64,000 nt of DNA from Sphingomonas sp. YR710 (GTDB taxonomy: Bacteria > Pseudomonadota > Alphaproteobacteria > Sphingomonadales > Sphingomonadaceae), in contig NZ_FMZJ01000011.1 of the NCBI RefSeq assembly GCF_900101455.1, positions 1-64,000 on the forward strand, written 5' to 3'. The notes beneath the pieces are model-generated. The model was not told the origin of the DNA, made no database searches, and was given only the letters and a program-made list of their open reading frames with translations. A program made the translations under genes and the position numbers. Numbering within the stretch: position 1 is the first letter of the stretch; each line of letters begins with the position of its first letter. Shown here piece by piece: positions 1 through 8,801 of this stretch.

Positions 1-1
1 G

Positions 2-94
2 GGACTGCCATTCACCGGCGACTTCATCCCAACGACGATCAAGCGCGCGCCGCTCGTCGGCGAGCATACACAGGAAGTATTGGGCGAGTTGTGA
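2..94 (+). CDS. CaiB/BaiF family CoA-transferase, C-terminal end only
   Basis: The window opens inside a gene. Frame 2 gives 30 residues ending in APLVGEHTQEVLGEL and a TGA at 92-94. The GEHT-(x)-EVL ending is typical of the C-terminus of family III (CaiB/BaiF) CoA-transferases, which move CoA between carboxylic acids in the cytoplasm. The following MFS gene starts 15 bases later, so the two probably form one transcription unit. Only the tail is visible, so the assignment rests on this short motif. Confidence 0.6.
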   Translation, partial: GLPFTGDFIPTTIKRAPLVGEHTQEVLGEL

Positions 95-108
95 AACAGG
101 GGGAGGGT

Positions 109-1332
109 ATGGAAGCCGCTTCGATCCGGCGAGAGTGGGCGACGGGCTGGCCATTGCTGCTCGCCGCCTTCGCCGGCATGGCGGCGCCTCTCCTCGGGCG
201 CTACACGATCGGCCAGTTCATGGGTCCCATGGAAGCGGACCTGGGCTGGACGCGAACCCAGATAACGATGGGCCTGACGCTCTCCGCATTGGTCTCGTTC
301 ACCTTGTCGCCGATCGTCGGGCGTTACAGTGATGTGTTGAACGTCCGGATTTTTGCCATTGTCGGTCTTATCCTGACAGGATTCATGTACGCCGCCTTTT
401 CGCTCGCCACCACCAGCGTGACATTGTGGGTGGTGCTGTGGATCCTCCACGCCATCTGCGCGGTGTTGATCGAACCGGTGATCTGGCTGTCGGTCGTCCC
501 TACGAAATTCGTTGCAAGCCGCAGCATTGCAATCGCCGTAGTGCTTTGCGGAAACAGCCTGACCGTGGCCATCACGCCGGCGCTGGCGCAGATTTTCATC
601 GATGAATATAGCTGGCGGATGGCCTTCCGCCTGCTTGGGCTGCTGTGGTTCGGTTCGGCCCTTTTGCTGACCCTGTTCTTCTTTTACGACCGTCGCGATC
701 ACCATGCCGGCGCGCGATCGGAAACGGGGGCGAAGGCCAGGCGTCCATCGATCCTTCCGCTGCTGAAATCGCCGAGGTTCCTGAAGTTCGCTTTGGCGAT
801 CTTTGCGATCTTCATGGCAGAATCCGCATTCCTGGTGCATCTGGCGCCGGCGCTGATCGACAAGGGTTTCACTGCCCTGAGCGCAGCCAAGCTTGTCGGT
901 GCCTCGGGCGTCACCGCGATCGCAGGCAAGCTGATCGCGGGGTGGCTGTTCGATCATATGCCGTTCAGCATCGTCACGACATCGGTGCTGGTGCTGCTTG
1001 CGGCCGCTTGCGCGCTGTTTCCGCCTTTCGGCGCCGCGACCTTCTGGGCCACCATCGTCTGCTGTGCTTTGGGATTGACGATCGGTGCGATGTACACCGT
1101 CTCAGCCTGTGTCACGCGCCAGTTGTTCGGAGAAGAACAGTTCGGGTTCGTGTTCGGAACACTTACGAGCGTGATGGTCCTGGCCTCGGCCTCGGGGCCG
1201 CTGCTCGGAAGCTATATCCACGATCGTTTCGGCACATATGACCTGATCTATTGGGCCGGTGTTGCTATCGCCCTGGCCTCCGCCGTGCTTCTAAAGACGC
1301 TTGGTGGAGGGCGGGACGTGTTGGCCGACTAG
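109..1332 (+). CDS. MFS transporter
   Basis: This is an inner-membrane carrier of the major facilitator superfamily, about 407 residues with roughly 12 hydrophobic segments. The GRYSD stretch after the second segment resembles the MFS loop 2-3 motif, and a charged cytoplasmic loop (YDRRDHH, then a Lys/Arg-rich stretch) divides the two halves. I chose ATG 109 over GTG 91 because a GGGGAGG Shine-Dalgarno lies just before it. The gene follows a CoA-transferase tail, so the substrate may be an organic acid that is then activated with CoA; this is inference. Substrate unknown. Confidence 0.85.
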   Translation: MEAASIRREWATGWPLLLAAFAGMAAPLLGRYTIGQFMGPMEADLGWTRTQITMGLTLSALVSFTLSPIVGRYSDVLNVRIFAIVGLILTGFMYAAFSLATTSVTLWVVLWILHAICAVLIEPVIWLSVVPTKFVASRSIAIAVVLCGNSLTVAITPALAQIFIDEYSWRMAFRLLGLLWFGSALLLTLFFFYDRRDHHAGARSETGAKARRPSILPLLKSPRFLKFALAIFAIFMAESAFLVHLAPALIDKGFTALSAAKLVGASGVTAIAGKLIAGWLFDHMPFSIVTTSVLVLLAAACALFPPFGAATFWATIVCCALGLTIGAMYTVSACVTRQLFGEEQFGFVFGTLTSVMVLASASGPLLGSYIHDRFGTYDLIYWAGVAIALASAVLLKTLGGGRDVLAD

Positions 1333-1485
1333 ACGCGTTCGGCATCTATTCGGCGATGGCGGTACCGTCGTGTCTCGCCTGGCGACGTTTCCGATGATCC
1401 GGTGGCCAGCCCGAGACCTCTCATTGAGGCGGTTGCGGTTGCGGTCGATTTAACTCACACTTGGCTGTGCTCGAGGACCCGCACG

Positions 1486-2022
1486 ATGCAGAAGAGCGCG
1501 ATCAGTGAGGGCGATGAGGATCAGCGAGCGCTTGAACGGTTAAGCCGCGATTTTCGCTGGCCGCTGCTGCGCTATTTTCGCCGACGCACGACGAATACTG
1601 CCGATCTGGAGGATATGGTCCAGGAAGTGTTCGTGCGGCTGATACGGCGTGGCGGCACTTCGGCGCTCGCGCGCGAAAATCTGAGCGCATATGTTTTCGA
1701 AACGGCCAGTAGCGTCCTCAAGGATCGCCTGCGCAAAGGCGTGACCCACCATGTCGAAGCGCACGAGCCATTTGACAGTGATCGACATTCCGGTGTGGAT
1801 TTTTCGCCGGAGCACGTTTTGCTGAATAGAGAGAGGCTGGTGCGGGCAACCGCCGTGCTGCTCGAACTGCCAGAACGAACGCGGGTGATCTTTGTGCTGA
1901 GACGGCTGGAAGGCATGCGCTTCAACGATATCGCTTCGCGGCTGGGCATTTCCGTCAGTGCTGTCGAGAAGCATATGCAGCGGGCTATCACGCATCTCAT
2001 GCGGCGGGTCGAACAGGAATGA
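1486..2022 (+). CDS. FecI-type ECF RNA polymerase sigma factor
   Basis: An extracytoplasmic-function sigma factor of about 178 residues. The sigma-2 region carries DLEDMVQEVFVRLIRR near residues 40-55. The C-terminal sigma-4 helix-turn-helix is RFNDIASRLGISVSAVEKHM. FecI family members are held by an inner-membrane FecR, which receives a signal from a TonB-dependent outer-membrane receptor with an N-terminal signalling domain. The reading frame is open from 1402, but ATG 1486 gives the usual FecI length. The stop overlaps the next start (ATGA), so it is translationally coupled to fecR. No receptor gene follows, which is unusual. Confidence 0.85.
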   Translation: MQKSAISEGDEDQRALERLSRDFRWPLLRYFRRRTTNTADLEDMVQEVFVRLIRRGGTSALARENLSAYVFETASSVLKDRLRKGVTHHVEAHEPFDSDRHSGVDFSPEHVLLNRERLVRATAVLLELPERTRVIFVLRRLEGMRFNDIASRLGISVSAVEKHMQRAITHLMRRVEQE

Positions 2023-3098
2023 TTGCGCCAGGGCAGCGACCGTCGGTGCGCGGGCTCGCACCGGACGAGGCGGCATCATATTGGTTTGTTCGCCTTGATG
2101 CCGGGCCGCTCAGCCCGCGCGAACAGGCCGAATTCGACGCCTGGCGTGCGGAATCGGCCGTCAATGCCGCTGCATTTGATCGGGCAGCGAAGGTCTGGGA
2201 CCTGTTTTCGGAGGCAGACGGCGATTCGCATTCGAACGCCTTGCGAGAATCGGCGCTGGAGGTCGGGCCGGAATCGCGCAAGGGCATGTGGCTCGGCCTG
2301 GCCGCTGGCATTGCTGCATCCTTGCTGGCCGCCACCGCTTTCAATGTCGAACCGTTTCGATCTTCCTCCAGGCAGGCGACGAATGTCGTTGCCAGACCGG
2401 TACCGGCGGCGGAAATAGCGAAGCCCAGTTATGGTGAGTTCGCGACCCGCAAGGGCGAACGCCGGACCATAGACCTGGCGGACGGAACCGCTCTCACGCT
2501 CAACACCGATAGCGCTGTCCGCGTCGCTTATGCACCGGGACGACGGTTCGTTCGCCTCTTGCGCGGCCAGGTGCTTTTCGAGGTCGCCAAGGATCGCCGC
2601 CGCCCCTTTGTCGTCGAGGCGGCCGACCGTCAGGTTACCGCGCTCGGCACAGTCTTCGAGGTCATGCTGGATCGGGACCGGATGCACGTCACCCTGGTCG
2701 AGGGTAAGGTGGTGGTGGACGCCGTCAGCGATCACCCGGTGAATGCGGCCATCATCACGCCGATGGTATTGGCGCCGGGCCAGGAGTTTGTGGCCACGAT
2801 TGGTTCCGCACCGCAGCTTGTTCAGGTCGATGTCGATCAGCAGCTGCGATGGCGCGAAGGCTTTGTGGAGTTCAATGATGTCCCGTTGACCGAAGCGGTT
2901 CAGGAGATGAACCGCTATTCTAGCCGCCGGCTCCTCATTCGGGATGATGCCACCGGACATCTTCGCATCAGCGGCGTTTTCCGCACCGACAATCCCGAAC
3001 GGTTCGGGGCCATCGTCGGCGAACTTCTTCCCATTCGGTCTCGCCTGTTGCCGGACAGGGGCATCGAATTGAGCATGGCCGCCGAACCGCCGCGCTGA
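2019..3098 (+). CDS. FecR-type anti-sigma factor / sigma regulator
   Basis: An inner-membrane regulator of 359 residues. The cytoplasmic N-terminal DUF4880 region (residues 17-60, containing SPREQAEFDAW) would bind the sigma factor. A transmembrane helix lies at about 91-108. The periplasmic FecR domain (about 140-265) follows, then a C-terminal STN-like DUF4974 region (about 280-345). The architecture is complete. The start codon overlaps the stop of the FecI gene. The usual third member, a TonB-dependent transducer, is not adjacent. The only receptor in the window (12008-14167) lacks a signalling domain, so the partner must lie elsewhere. Confidence 0.85.
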   Translation: MIAPGQRPSVRGLAPDEAASYWFVRLDAGPLSPREQAEFDAWRAESAVNAAAFDRAAKVWDLFSEADGDSHSNALRESALEVGPESRKGMWLGLAAGIAASLLAATAFNVEPFRSSSRQATNVVARPVPAAEIAKPSYGEFATRKGERRTIDLADGTALTLNTDSAVRVAYAPGRRFVRLLRGQVLFEVAKDRRRPFVVEAADRQVTALGTVFEVMLDRDRMHVTLVEGKVVVDAVSDHPVNAAIITPMVLAPGQEFVATIGSAPQLVQVDVDQQLRWREGFVEFNDVPLTEAVQEMNRYSSRRLLIRDDATGHLRISGVFRTDNPERFGAIVGELLPIRSRLLPDRGIELSMAAEPPR

Positions 3099-3359
3099 CC
3101 CGCCTGCGGCAAAGCGCGCATCCGTGAAGGAACGGCTCGGCTGCCAGCTGAAGCGCATCCGGGCCTGACCGGCATCATATCCGGCAATGTCGGTGAAACT
3201 CGGCACTAAGCGAACGTCGAGGGCCCTGAATCAGCATCCATGTCCGGCGGGACGGAAGCAATCTTCGCATAAGTTGGAAAGAGCGATTTCGCCGGCGTGA
3301 CGGCGATCGAACCGTTCGTCCGGTCCGGGAAGATATGCGTCTGAAGAGGGCTTGGGTTG

Positions 3360-4787
3360 ATGAGTGCCGAACATGCGACCCGCTTCTACATCGACGGCCG
3401 ATGGCTGGATCGCGCGGACCTGCCTTTGCTCCCGGTCGTCGATCCGGCTTCGGAAATGGTCGTCGGCCATATCGCCGCAGGCGGGCCCGCCGATGTCGAT
3501 CTCGCGGTGGCGGCTGCGCGCCGGGCGTTCGAGACCTACTCGCGCACGTCGATCGACGATCGGCTGGCGCTGCTCGGGCGCATCCTCGATCTGATCGAGC
3601 AGCGGGCGGAGCAATTCGCCCAGGCGCTGGTGACGGAAATGGGCGCGGCGATCGGCTTCGCGCGCATGTCGCAGGTGCCGTTCGCGGCGGAGCATGTGCG
3701 CGTCCAAATCGAGGTGCTGCGGCGTTACACGTTTCTCACGCTCGACGGCACGATCGCCACGGCGAAGGAGCCGATCGGTGTCTGTGCGCTGATCACCCCC
3801 TGGAACTGGCCGCTCTATCAGATCACCGCGAAGGTCGCGCCCGCGATCGCCGCCGGGTGCACCGTCGTGCTGAAGCCGAGCGAGCTTTCGCCTTATAGCG
3901 CATTGCTGTTTGCGCAGCTCATGCACGATGCCGGGGTGCCGGCCGGCGTGTTCAATCTGGTCAACGGCACCGGCGAGTCGGTCGGCGCCGCGCTGGCGGC
4001 CCACCCCGATGTCGATATGATCTCGATCACCGGATCGACCCGCGCCGGGGTGCTGGTCGCGCAGGCGGCGGCGGTGACGGTGAAGCGGGTCGTGCAGGAG
4101 CTTGGCGGAAAATCGCCCAACCTGTTCCTCGACGATGCCGATTTCGCGCAGGGTGTCGCAAAAGGCGTGCTCGCAGGGATGCGCAATGTCGGCCAGTCGT
4201 GCAGCGCGCCGACGCGGATGCTGGTGCCGGCCGATCGGCTGGCCGAAGTCGAGGCGCTCGCGGCCGCGGCGGCTGCCGATATCCGCGTCGGTGATCCCCG
4301 GAATCCCGAAACCACGATGGGCCCGATCGCCAACGCCGCGCAATTCGCGCGCGTGCAGACGATGATACAGGCCGGCATCGATGATGGCGCCAGGCTGATC
4401 TGCGGTGGGCTCGGCCGGCCGGACGGGATCGAGCAGGGCTTTTTCGTGCGCCCGACGATCTTCTCGGAGGTGACCCCGAATATGCGGATCGCGCGCGAGG
4501 AGATTTTTGGCCCTGTCCTCTCCATCATGCCCTATCGCGATGAGGCGGAGGCGATCGCGATCGCCAACGACACCGTTTATGGCCTCGGATCGCATCTCCA
4601 GTCCGGGAACCCCGACCGCGCGCGGCGCGTCGCGTCGCAGATCCGTGCGGGGCAGGTGCTCATCAACTATCCGGCGTGGAACGGCCATGCGGCGTTCGGC
4701 GGCTATAAGCAGTCGGGCAATGGCCGCGAATTTGGCGTCCATGGCTTCGAGGAATATCTGGAAACCAAGGCGATCATCGGCTTTTGA
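3360..4787 (+). CDS. NAD(P)-dependent aldehyde dehydrogenase
   Basis: A cytoplasmic ALDH-superfamily enzyme of 475 residues that oxidises an aldehyde to the acid with NAD(P)+. The active site is intact: general base Glu247 in ELGGK, catalytic Cys281 in GQSCSAPTR, and the PWNWP motif of the nucleotide-binding region near residue 145. TTG 3357 is in frame directly before ATG 3360; I use the ATG, with a GAAGAGGG Shine-Dalgarno at 3343-3350. It follows fecR after a 261-base gap in which I see no gene. Substrate cannot be read; it resembles the broad aliphatic/aromatic ALDHs. Confidence 0.88.
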   Translation: MSAEHATRFYIDGRWLDRADLPLLPVVDPASEMVVGHIAAGGPADVDLAVAAARRAFETYSRTSIDDRLALLGRILDLIEQRAEQFAQALVTEMGAAIGFARMSQVPFAAEHVRVQIEVLRRYTFLTLDGTIATAKEPIGVCALITPWNWPLYQITAKVAPAIAAGCTVVLKPSELSPYSALLFAQLMHDAGVPAGVFNLVNGTGESVGAALAAHPDVDMISITGSTRAGVLVAQAAAVTVKRVVQELGGKSPNLFLDDADFAQGVAKGVLAGMRNVGQSCSAPTRMLVPADRLAEVEALAAAAAADIRVGDPRNPETTMGPIANAAQFARVQTMIQAGIDDGARLICGGLGRPDGIEQGFFVRPTIFSEVTPNMRIAREEIFGPVLSIMPYRDEAEAIAIANDTVYGLGSHLQSGNPDRARRVASQIRAGQVLINYPAWNGHAAFGGYKQSGNGREFGVHGFEEYLETKAIIGF

Positions 4788-4816
4788 GGCGATCTCACGC
4801 GCGGTCGGTACGCGTA

Positions 4817-5530
4817 TCAGCTCTTCGCGCGGCGGCGCTTCCGGGGCCAGCGGAAGTAGAGAAGGATGGCGCCGGCGATACCCAGCGACAGGCCGCCCAG
4901 CGCGAAGGCGCGCAACCAGAGCGTGTGGAAATTCTCATGGCCTTTCCAGTCCATGATGTGGAGCGCCCACACCAGATCGTAGAACCGCCAGGTTCCGGTA
5001 CGAACCGCCGCAATCCGGCCGGTGGCGGGATCGATATAGACGCGCGTCGCTTCCTTGTCGGTGAAGGCGACGCGCCACGCCGGCAGCGCGCCGTGATATT
5101 CGATCGATTGGGCGGTGGCGAGTTCGGCCCGGGTTGCGGTCGCCGATCCCTTATAGGCGGCGCGGGCGATCCGATCGGCCAGCGCGCGATCGACTTTCTG
5201 CTCCCGGCCACTGGCCATATCGATCAGCCTTCCGCCACCATCGACATAATGGACGACCGCCATCGGGCGATCGACCACCGTCTCGATGGTAATCGTCGAG
5301 ATGGGGCGGGGGTCGGCGGAAAGCGAGGGAAGCTGGCGGAGCGCGGCCACATCGAGCGGTCTGGCCGGCGCCGTACCGACCAGCCTGTCCCCATGAACCA
5401 GATCGAGCGGCAGCAGGCTCATCAACAGGCCACTCGTGCACCAGATCAGCAATTGCGCGCCGATGATCAGCCCCAGCCACCGGTGCACCTTGCTGGCGCC
5501 GATATGGAGGCGCAGGCGGGTGATCTTCAA
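4817..5530 (-). CDS. PepSY-domain inner-membrane protein of the copper operon
   Basis: A 237-residue membrane protein. It has an N-terminal transmembrane helix (HRWLGLIIGAQLLIW, about residues 17-40), a periplasmic PepSY-like region in the middle, and a C-terminal helix ending in a basic tail (WPRKRRRAKS). It resembles PepSY-TM proteins, often linked to metal or haem reduction and uptake. Its ATG overlaps the copB stop, making it the last gene of the sigma-copA-copB-pepSY series. A role in copper handling at the inner membrane is inferred from context; the biochemical activity is unknown. Confidence 0.75.
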   Translation of the reverse strand: MKITRLRLHIGASKVHRWLGLIIGAQLLIWCTSGLLMSLLPLDLVHGDRLVGTAPARPLDVAALRQLPSLSADPRPISTITIETVVDRPMAVVHYVDGGGRLIDMASGREQKVDRALADRIARAAYKGSATATRAELATAQSIEYHGALPAWRVAFTDKEATRVYIDPATGRIAAVRTGTWRFYDLVWALHIMDWKGHENFHTLWLRAFALGGLSLGIAGAILLYFRWPRKRRRAKS

Positions 5531-6441
5531 AACCAGCTCCGGAGGCCGATCACGAGGCTGGTCGATCCGACATGTTCGCCATCCTGTCGGGCATAAGATG
5601 TCGTATCGCCGACCTTCCGATCGTAGGAGACGCCGACATATGGCGCGAATTCGCGCTTGATCTCGTAGCGCAGCCGCAGGCCCAGTTCGGCGTTGGACAG
5701 GCCCGACCCGATCCGATCCTCGGGCACGTCCCGCGCCGCGAAGTTCAGTTCGATCCGTGGCTGAAGGATCAGGCGCTGGGTGATCCGCTGATCATAATAG
5801 CCTTCGGCGCGGGCGAGCAGATCGCCCTTGTCGGACAGGAACAACGCGCCCTCGACCTCGAGCAGATAGGGCATCAGCCCTTCCACGCCGATCGTCGCAT
5901 AGGTGCGCGCCGGGCGTGGCCTGATGTCCTGGCGGACACCGGCCTGCAGGTTCCAATAGGGATCGATCGCCCGCGAATAGAGCGCTTGCACCTCGGCGCT
6001 GTCGACGCCGCCGCGAACGGAACCTTCGCCCTCGCTCTTGAGGGTCAGCCGATTGATATCGCCGCCGAACCACGCCTCACCGTCCCAGCGATAGCCATCG
6101 CCGCCCTTGCGCGCCTGATATTCCGCCAGATTGAACATGACCTGATAAAAGGTTCCGCGGCCATGCTCGCGGCTGAGCGCGTCGCGCACGCGCGCCATTT
6201 CCGCGGGCGGGAAAATCCGATCGGCATAATGATCGGTCGGTGGCGAAGGAGCCGCGGCATTGCCGGCCGGCAGCGCCGTTCCGCCGGTCGCCTGTTCGGG
6301 CGGCGCACCCATGTCCATGCCCGGCATCGCCGACATGTCATGCCCGGCGTGCGGATCGCTCGCCGGCGCTGCGGTCTGCGCTGCAAGCGGCGGCGAGACG
6401 GCGAGCAAGCAACTCGCGGCAAGCAGGTGCAGGCGGCTCAT
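5527..6441 (-). CDS. copB: Copper resistance outer-membrane protein CopB
   Basis: A CopB-family protein of about 304 residues. A signal peptide (LHLLAASCLLAVSPPLAAQ) is followed by a Met/His-rich copper-binding segment (HAGHDMSAMPGMDMG), then a beta-barrel ending in an aromatic residue (RSWF). CopB sits in the outer membrane and binds or sequesters copper exported to the periplasm. The frame is open to 6513, but ATG 6441 precedes the signal peptide directly and overlaps the copA stop (ATGA). It is coupled to copA upstream and pepSY downstream. Confidence 0.92.
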   Translation of the reverse strand: MSRLHLLAASCLLAVSPPLAAQTAAPASDPHAGHDMSAMPGMDMGAPPEQATGGTALPAGNAAAPSPPTDHYADRIFPPAEMARVRDALSREHGRGTFYQVMFNLAEYQARKGGDGYRWDGEAWFGGDINRLTLKSEGEGSVRGGVDSAEVQALYSRAIDPYWNLQAGVRQDIRPRPARTYATIGVEGLMPYLLEVEGALFLSDKGDLLARAEGYYDQRITQRLILQPRIELNFAARDVPEDRIGSGLSNAELGLRLRYEIKREFAPYVGVSYDRKVGDTTSYARQDGEHVGSTSLVIGLRSWF

Positions 6442-8186
6442 GCCACGTCTCCGCGCGGTCGAACCGAAACGATCCGCATCATCCCGGCGTGCATGTGATA
6501 CATCATATGGCAATGGAAGGCCCAGTCGCCGACCGCATCGGTGGTGACGTCGAACGTCACCGTGCCGCCGGGCAGGACATTCACCGTATGCTTGCGCGGC
6601 GCATGATCGCCATGGCCGGTTACGAGTTCGAAGAAATGACCGTGGAGATGGATCGGGTGCGACATCATCGTGTCGTTGACCAGCGTGATCCGTACCCTTT
6701 CATCCTTCAGGAACGGGATCGGCGCCTTGATCTCGCTAAACGCCTGTCCGTCGAACGACCACATATAGCGTTCCATATTGCCGGTCAGGTGGATCTCCAT
6801 CGCGCGATCGGGCGCGCGCACGTCCGGATTGCGCTCCAGCGCGATCAGGTCGCGATAGACGAGCACCTTGTGGCCGACATCTTCGAGCCCCTGGCCCGGC
6901 TCGCCGGTGCGATCGGCGGGCATCGGGCTGATCGTCTGCACGCCGGGCCCCAGATGCACCTGCGGCGCATTTTTCGGATCGCGCATCTTCATGCTCATCT
7001 CATGGCCGGCTGGCGGGGCGCTGGCCGGTGCGCTGAGATCGAGCGTGTTGCCCATCGCCATGCCGGACATGTCCATCCCCATGTCCTTCATCGTCGCGAT
7101 CGGCCGCGTGCGCAGCGCCGGCACCTCGGCGACCATCCCCTCGCGGGGCGCGAGCGTCGCGCGGGCCATGCCCGATCGGTCGACGGCCTCGCCCACGATC
7201 GTATAGGCGCGATCATCGGCGGGCGTGACGATGACGTCGAACGTCTCGGCGACGCTGATCTGGAATTCGTCGACCGTGACCGGGCGGATATTCTGGCCAT
7301 CGGCCTGGACGATCGTCAGCGCGAGCCCCGGAATGCGGACGTTGAAGATCGTCATCGCCGACGCGTTGACGAAGCGCAGCCGCAGCCGCTCGCCCGGCCG
7401 GAACAAGCCGGTCCAGTTGTCGCGCGGGCCATGGCCGTTGACCACATAGGTGTAGGTGGATCCCGTGACGTCCGAAATGTCGGTGGGGTCCATCCGCATC
7501 TTGCCCCAGTCGATCCGATCCTTGAGCTTCTGGTCGCGACCGTCGAACAGGCCGGCCAGCGTCTGTTTCTGATAGTTGAAATAGCCCGGTTGCTGCTTGA
7601 GCTTCCGGTAGATCACATGCGGATGAATCGGGCTGTGATCGGACAACACGATCACATGTTCGCGGTCCGACCCGATCGGATCGTCGCCGGCGGGATCGAT
7701 CACGATCGGGCCGTAATGGCCCATCGCCTCCTGCAGGCCCGAGTGGCTGTGATACCAGTAGGTGCCCGACTGGATGACCGGAAATTCATAGACAAACGTC
7801 GATTTCGGCCGGATGCCGGGAAAACTGACGCCGGGAACGCCGTCGAACTGGAACGGCACGAGCAGGCCGTGCCAGTGGATCGAGCTGTCCTCGTCCAGGT
7901 CGTTGGTCACCGACAATCGGACCGTCGTGCCCTGTTTCAACCGCAGGAGTGGCGCGGGCACCGTGCCGTTGACCGCGATCGCATGGCTTTCGCGGCCGTC
8001 GACCATCATCATCTGATGCCCGATCCGCAGCGCGATGTCGGTGCCGCTGACGGTCGGCAACGGCCGGACGATCCCGCCCGATACCGGCTGCGCCCAGGCC
8101 GGAAACCAGCTTGCGAGCGAAAGACCGCCGCTCGCCAATGCGGCGCTGCGCAGCAGCGATCGGCGATCGAGTGTCGGTGACGGCAT
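6438..8186 (-). CDS. copA: Periplasmic multicopper oxidase CopA/PcoA
   Basis: A 582-residue copper-resistance multicopper oxidase. The N-terminus has a Tat signal (DRRSLLRSAALASGG, with cleavage near AWAQP), so the folded enzyme is exported to the periplasm. All copper-site motifs are visible: HWHG and WYHSHSG in the first cupredoxin domain, HPIHLHGHFFE and HCHMMYHMHAGMM in the last. A Met-rich linker (MKDMGMDMSGMAM) lies mid-protein. It oxidises Cu(I) to less toxic Cu(II). An ECF-type promoter (8248 to 8221) lies just upstream in addition to read-through from the sigma operon. Confidence 0.95.
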   Translation of the reverse strand: MPSPTLDRRSLLRSAALASGGLSLASWFPAWAQPVSGGIVRPLPTVSGTDIALRIGHQMMMVDGRESHAIAVNGTVPAPLLRLKQGTTVRLSVTNDLDEDSSIHWHGLLVPFQFDGVPGVSFPGIRPKSTFVYEFPVIQSGTYWYHSHSGLQEAMGHYGPIVIDPAGDDPIGSDREHVIVLSDHSPIHPHVIYRKLKQQPGYFNYQKQTLAGLFDGRDQKLKDRIDWGKMRMDPTDISDVTGSTYTYVVNGHGPRDNWTGLFRPGERLRLRFVNASAMTIFNVRIPGLALTIVQADGQNIRPVTVDEFQISVAETFDVIVTPADDRAYTIVGEAVDRSGMARATLAPREGMVAEVPALRTRPIATMKDMGMDMSGMAMGNTLDLSAPASAPPAGHEMSMKMRDPKNAPQVHLGPGVQTISPMPADRTGEPGQGLEDVGHKVLVYRDLIALERNPDVRAPDRAMEIHLTGNMERYMWSFDGQAFSEIKAPIPFLKDERVRITLVNDTMMSHPIHLHGHFFELVTGHGDHAPRKHTVNVLPGGTVTFDVTTDAVGDWAFHCHMMYHMHAGMMRIVSVRPRGDVA

Positions 8187-8220
8187 GGCTGGGATTCCCC
8201 GATGGACGTTCTTATCCGTT

Positions 8221-8248
8221 CATACGCGGGCCGCGCCTCAATCCCTCA
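8221..8248 (-). promoter_or_regulatory. ECF-type promoter of copA
   Basis: Read on the minus strand, TGAGGGAT (8248-8241) is followed by exactly 14 bases and then CGTATG (8226-8221), 35 bases before the copA ATG. The same -35 element and spacing occur at the two promoters in 9541-9618. The -35 box overlaps the last codons of the upstream sigma gene. The most economical reading is that the sigma factor at 8238-8801 drives copA directly. Confidence 0.7.
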
Positions 8249-8801
8249 AACTTTCCGCGAGCCGCGCGCGCGCGCGATAGACCCGGGTCTCGACGGCTTT
8301 TTCGCTGATTCCCAGCACCTGCGCGGTCTCCGCCTGTGACAGTCCCTCGATCGTGCGCAGGATCAGCGATTCCTTGAGCGAGGCCGGCAAGGTGGCAATC
8401 GCCGCCATGGTGCGCCGGAGCTCCTGGCGGTCGGACAGCGTCGCCTCTGGTGTCGCGGCCTCGTCGGCGGCCGCGCTCGCCGCCTCGATCGGCAGCGCGA
8501 AGGAGAGGATTCTGCGAACCGCCCGCCGCCGTGCCCAGTCATGGCATTTGTTGATCGCGATGCGGGCGATCCAGATCCGGAACGGGCGGGCGCCATCATA
8601 GCGGGCGAGCGCCGAAAAGGCGGCGACGAAGGTCTGCTGGGTCACGTCGAGCGCGGCATCGGCGTCGCCGATATGGCCGCGGATCAGCCGATAGGCCGGT
8701 TCGCGATGGCGCCGCATGAGTTCGCCATAGGCCGCCTGCCGGCCGGCGAGCGCAAGCGCAGCCAGTTCGCCGTCCGAACAGCCGGCGAGGTCGAGGCTCA
8801 T
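8238..8801 (-). CDS. CnrH-like ECF sigma factor controlling the copper locus
   Basis: An ECF sigma factor of 187 residues. Region 2 is in the first 90 residues (HIGDADAALDVTQQTFVAAF; FRIWIARIAINKCHDWARRR), then an acidic and Ala-rich linker. The sigma-4 domain is LSQAETAQVLGISEKAVETR. It lies last in a Y-X-H gene order, each gene overlapping the next by ATGA, as in the Cupriavidus cnrYXH system. There CnrH is released when CnrX senses metal and CnrY lets go. The three matching promoters in the window are its likely targets, including its own operon. Confidence 0.88.
   Translation of the reverse strand: MSLDLAGCSDGELAALALAGRQAAYGELMRRHREPAYRLIRGHIGDADAALDVTQQTFVAAFSALARYDGARPFRIWIARIAINKCHDWARRRAVRRILSFALPIEAASAAADEAATPEATLSDRQELRRTMAAIATLPASLKESLILRTIEGLSQAETAQVLGISEKAVETRVYRARARLAESLRD

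Noticed and set aside
3231-4742. Long open frame on the minus strand opposite the aldehyde dehydrogenase
   Set aside because: It is Arg/His/Asp-rich with no family pattern and lies antisense to an intact ALDH with all catalytic residues; a typical GC-rich shadow frame.
6240-8180. Long plus-strand open frame opposite copA and copB
   Set aside because: Antisense to a clear multicopper oxidase; rich in Arg, His and Asp without motifs.
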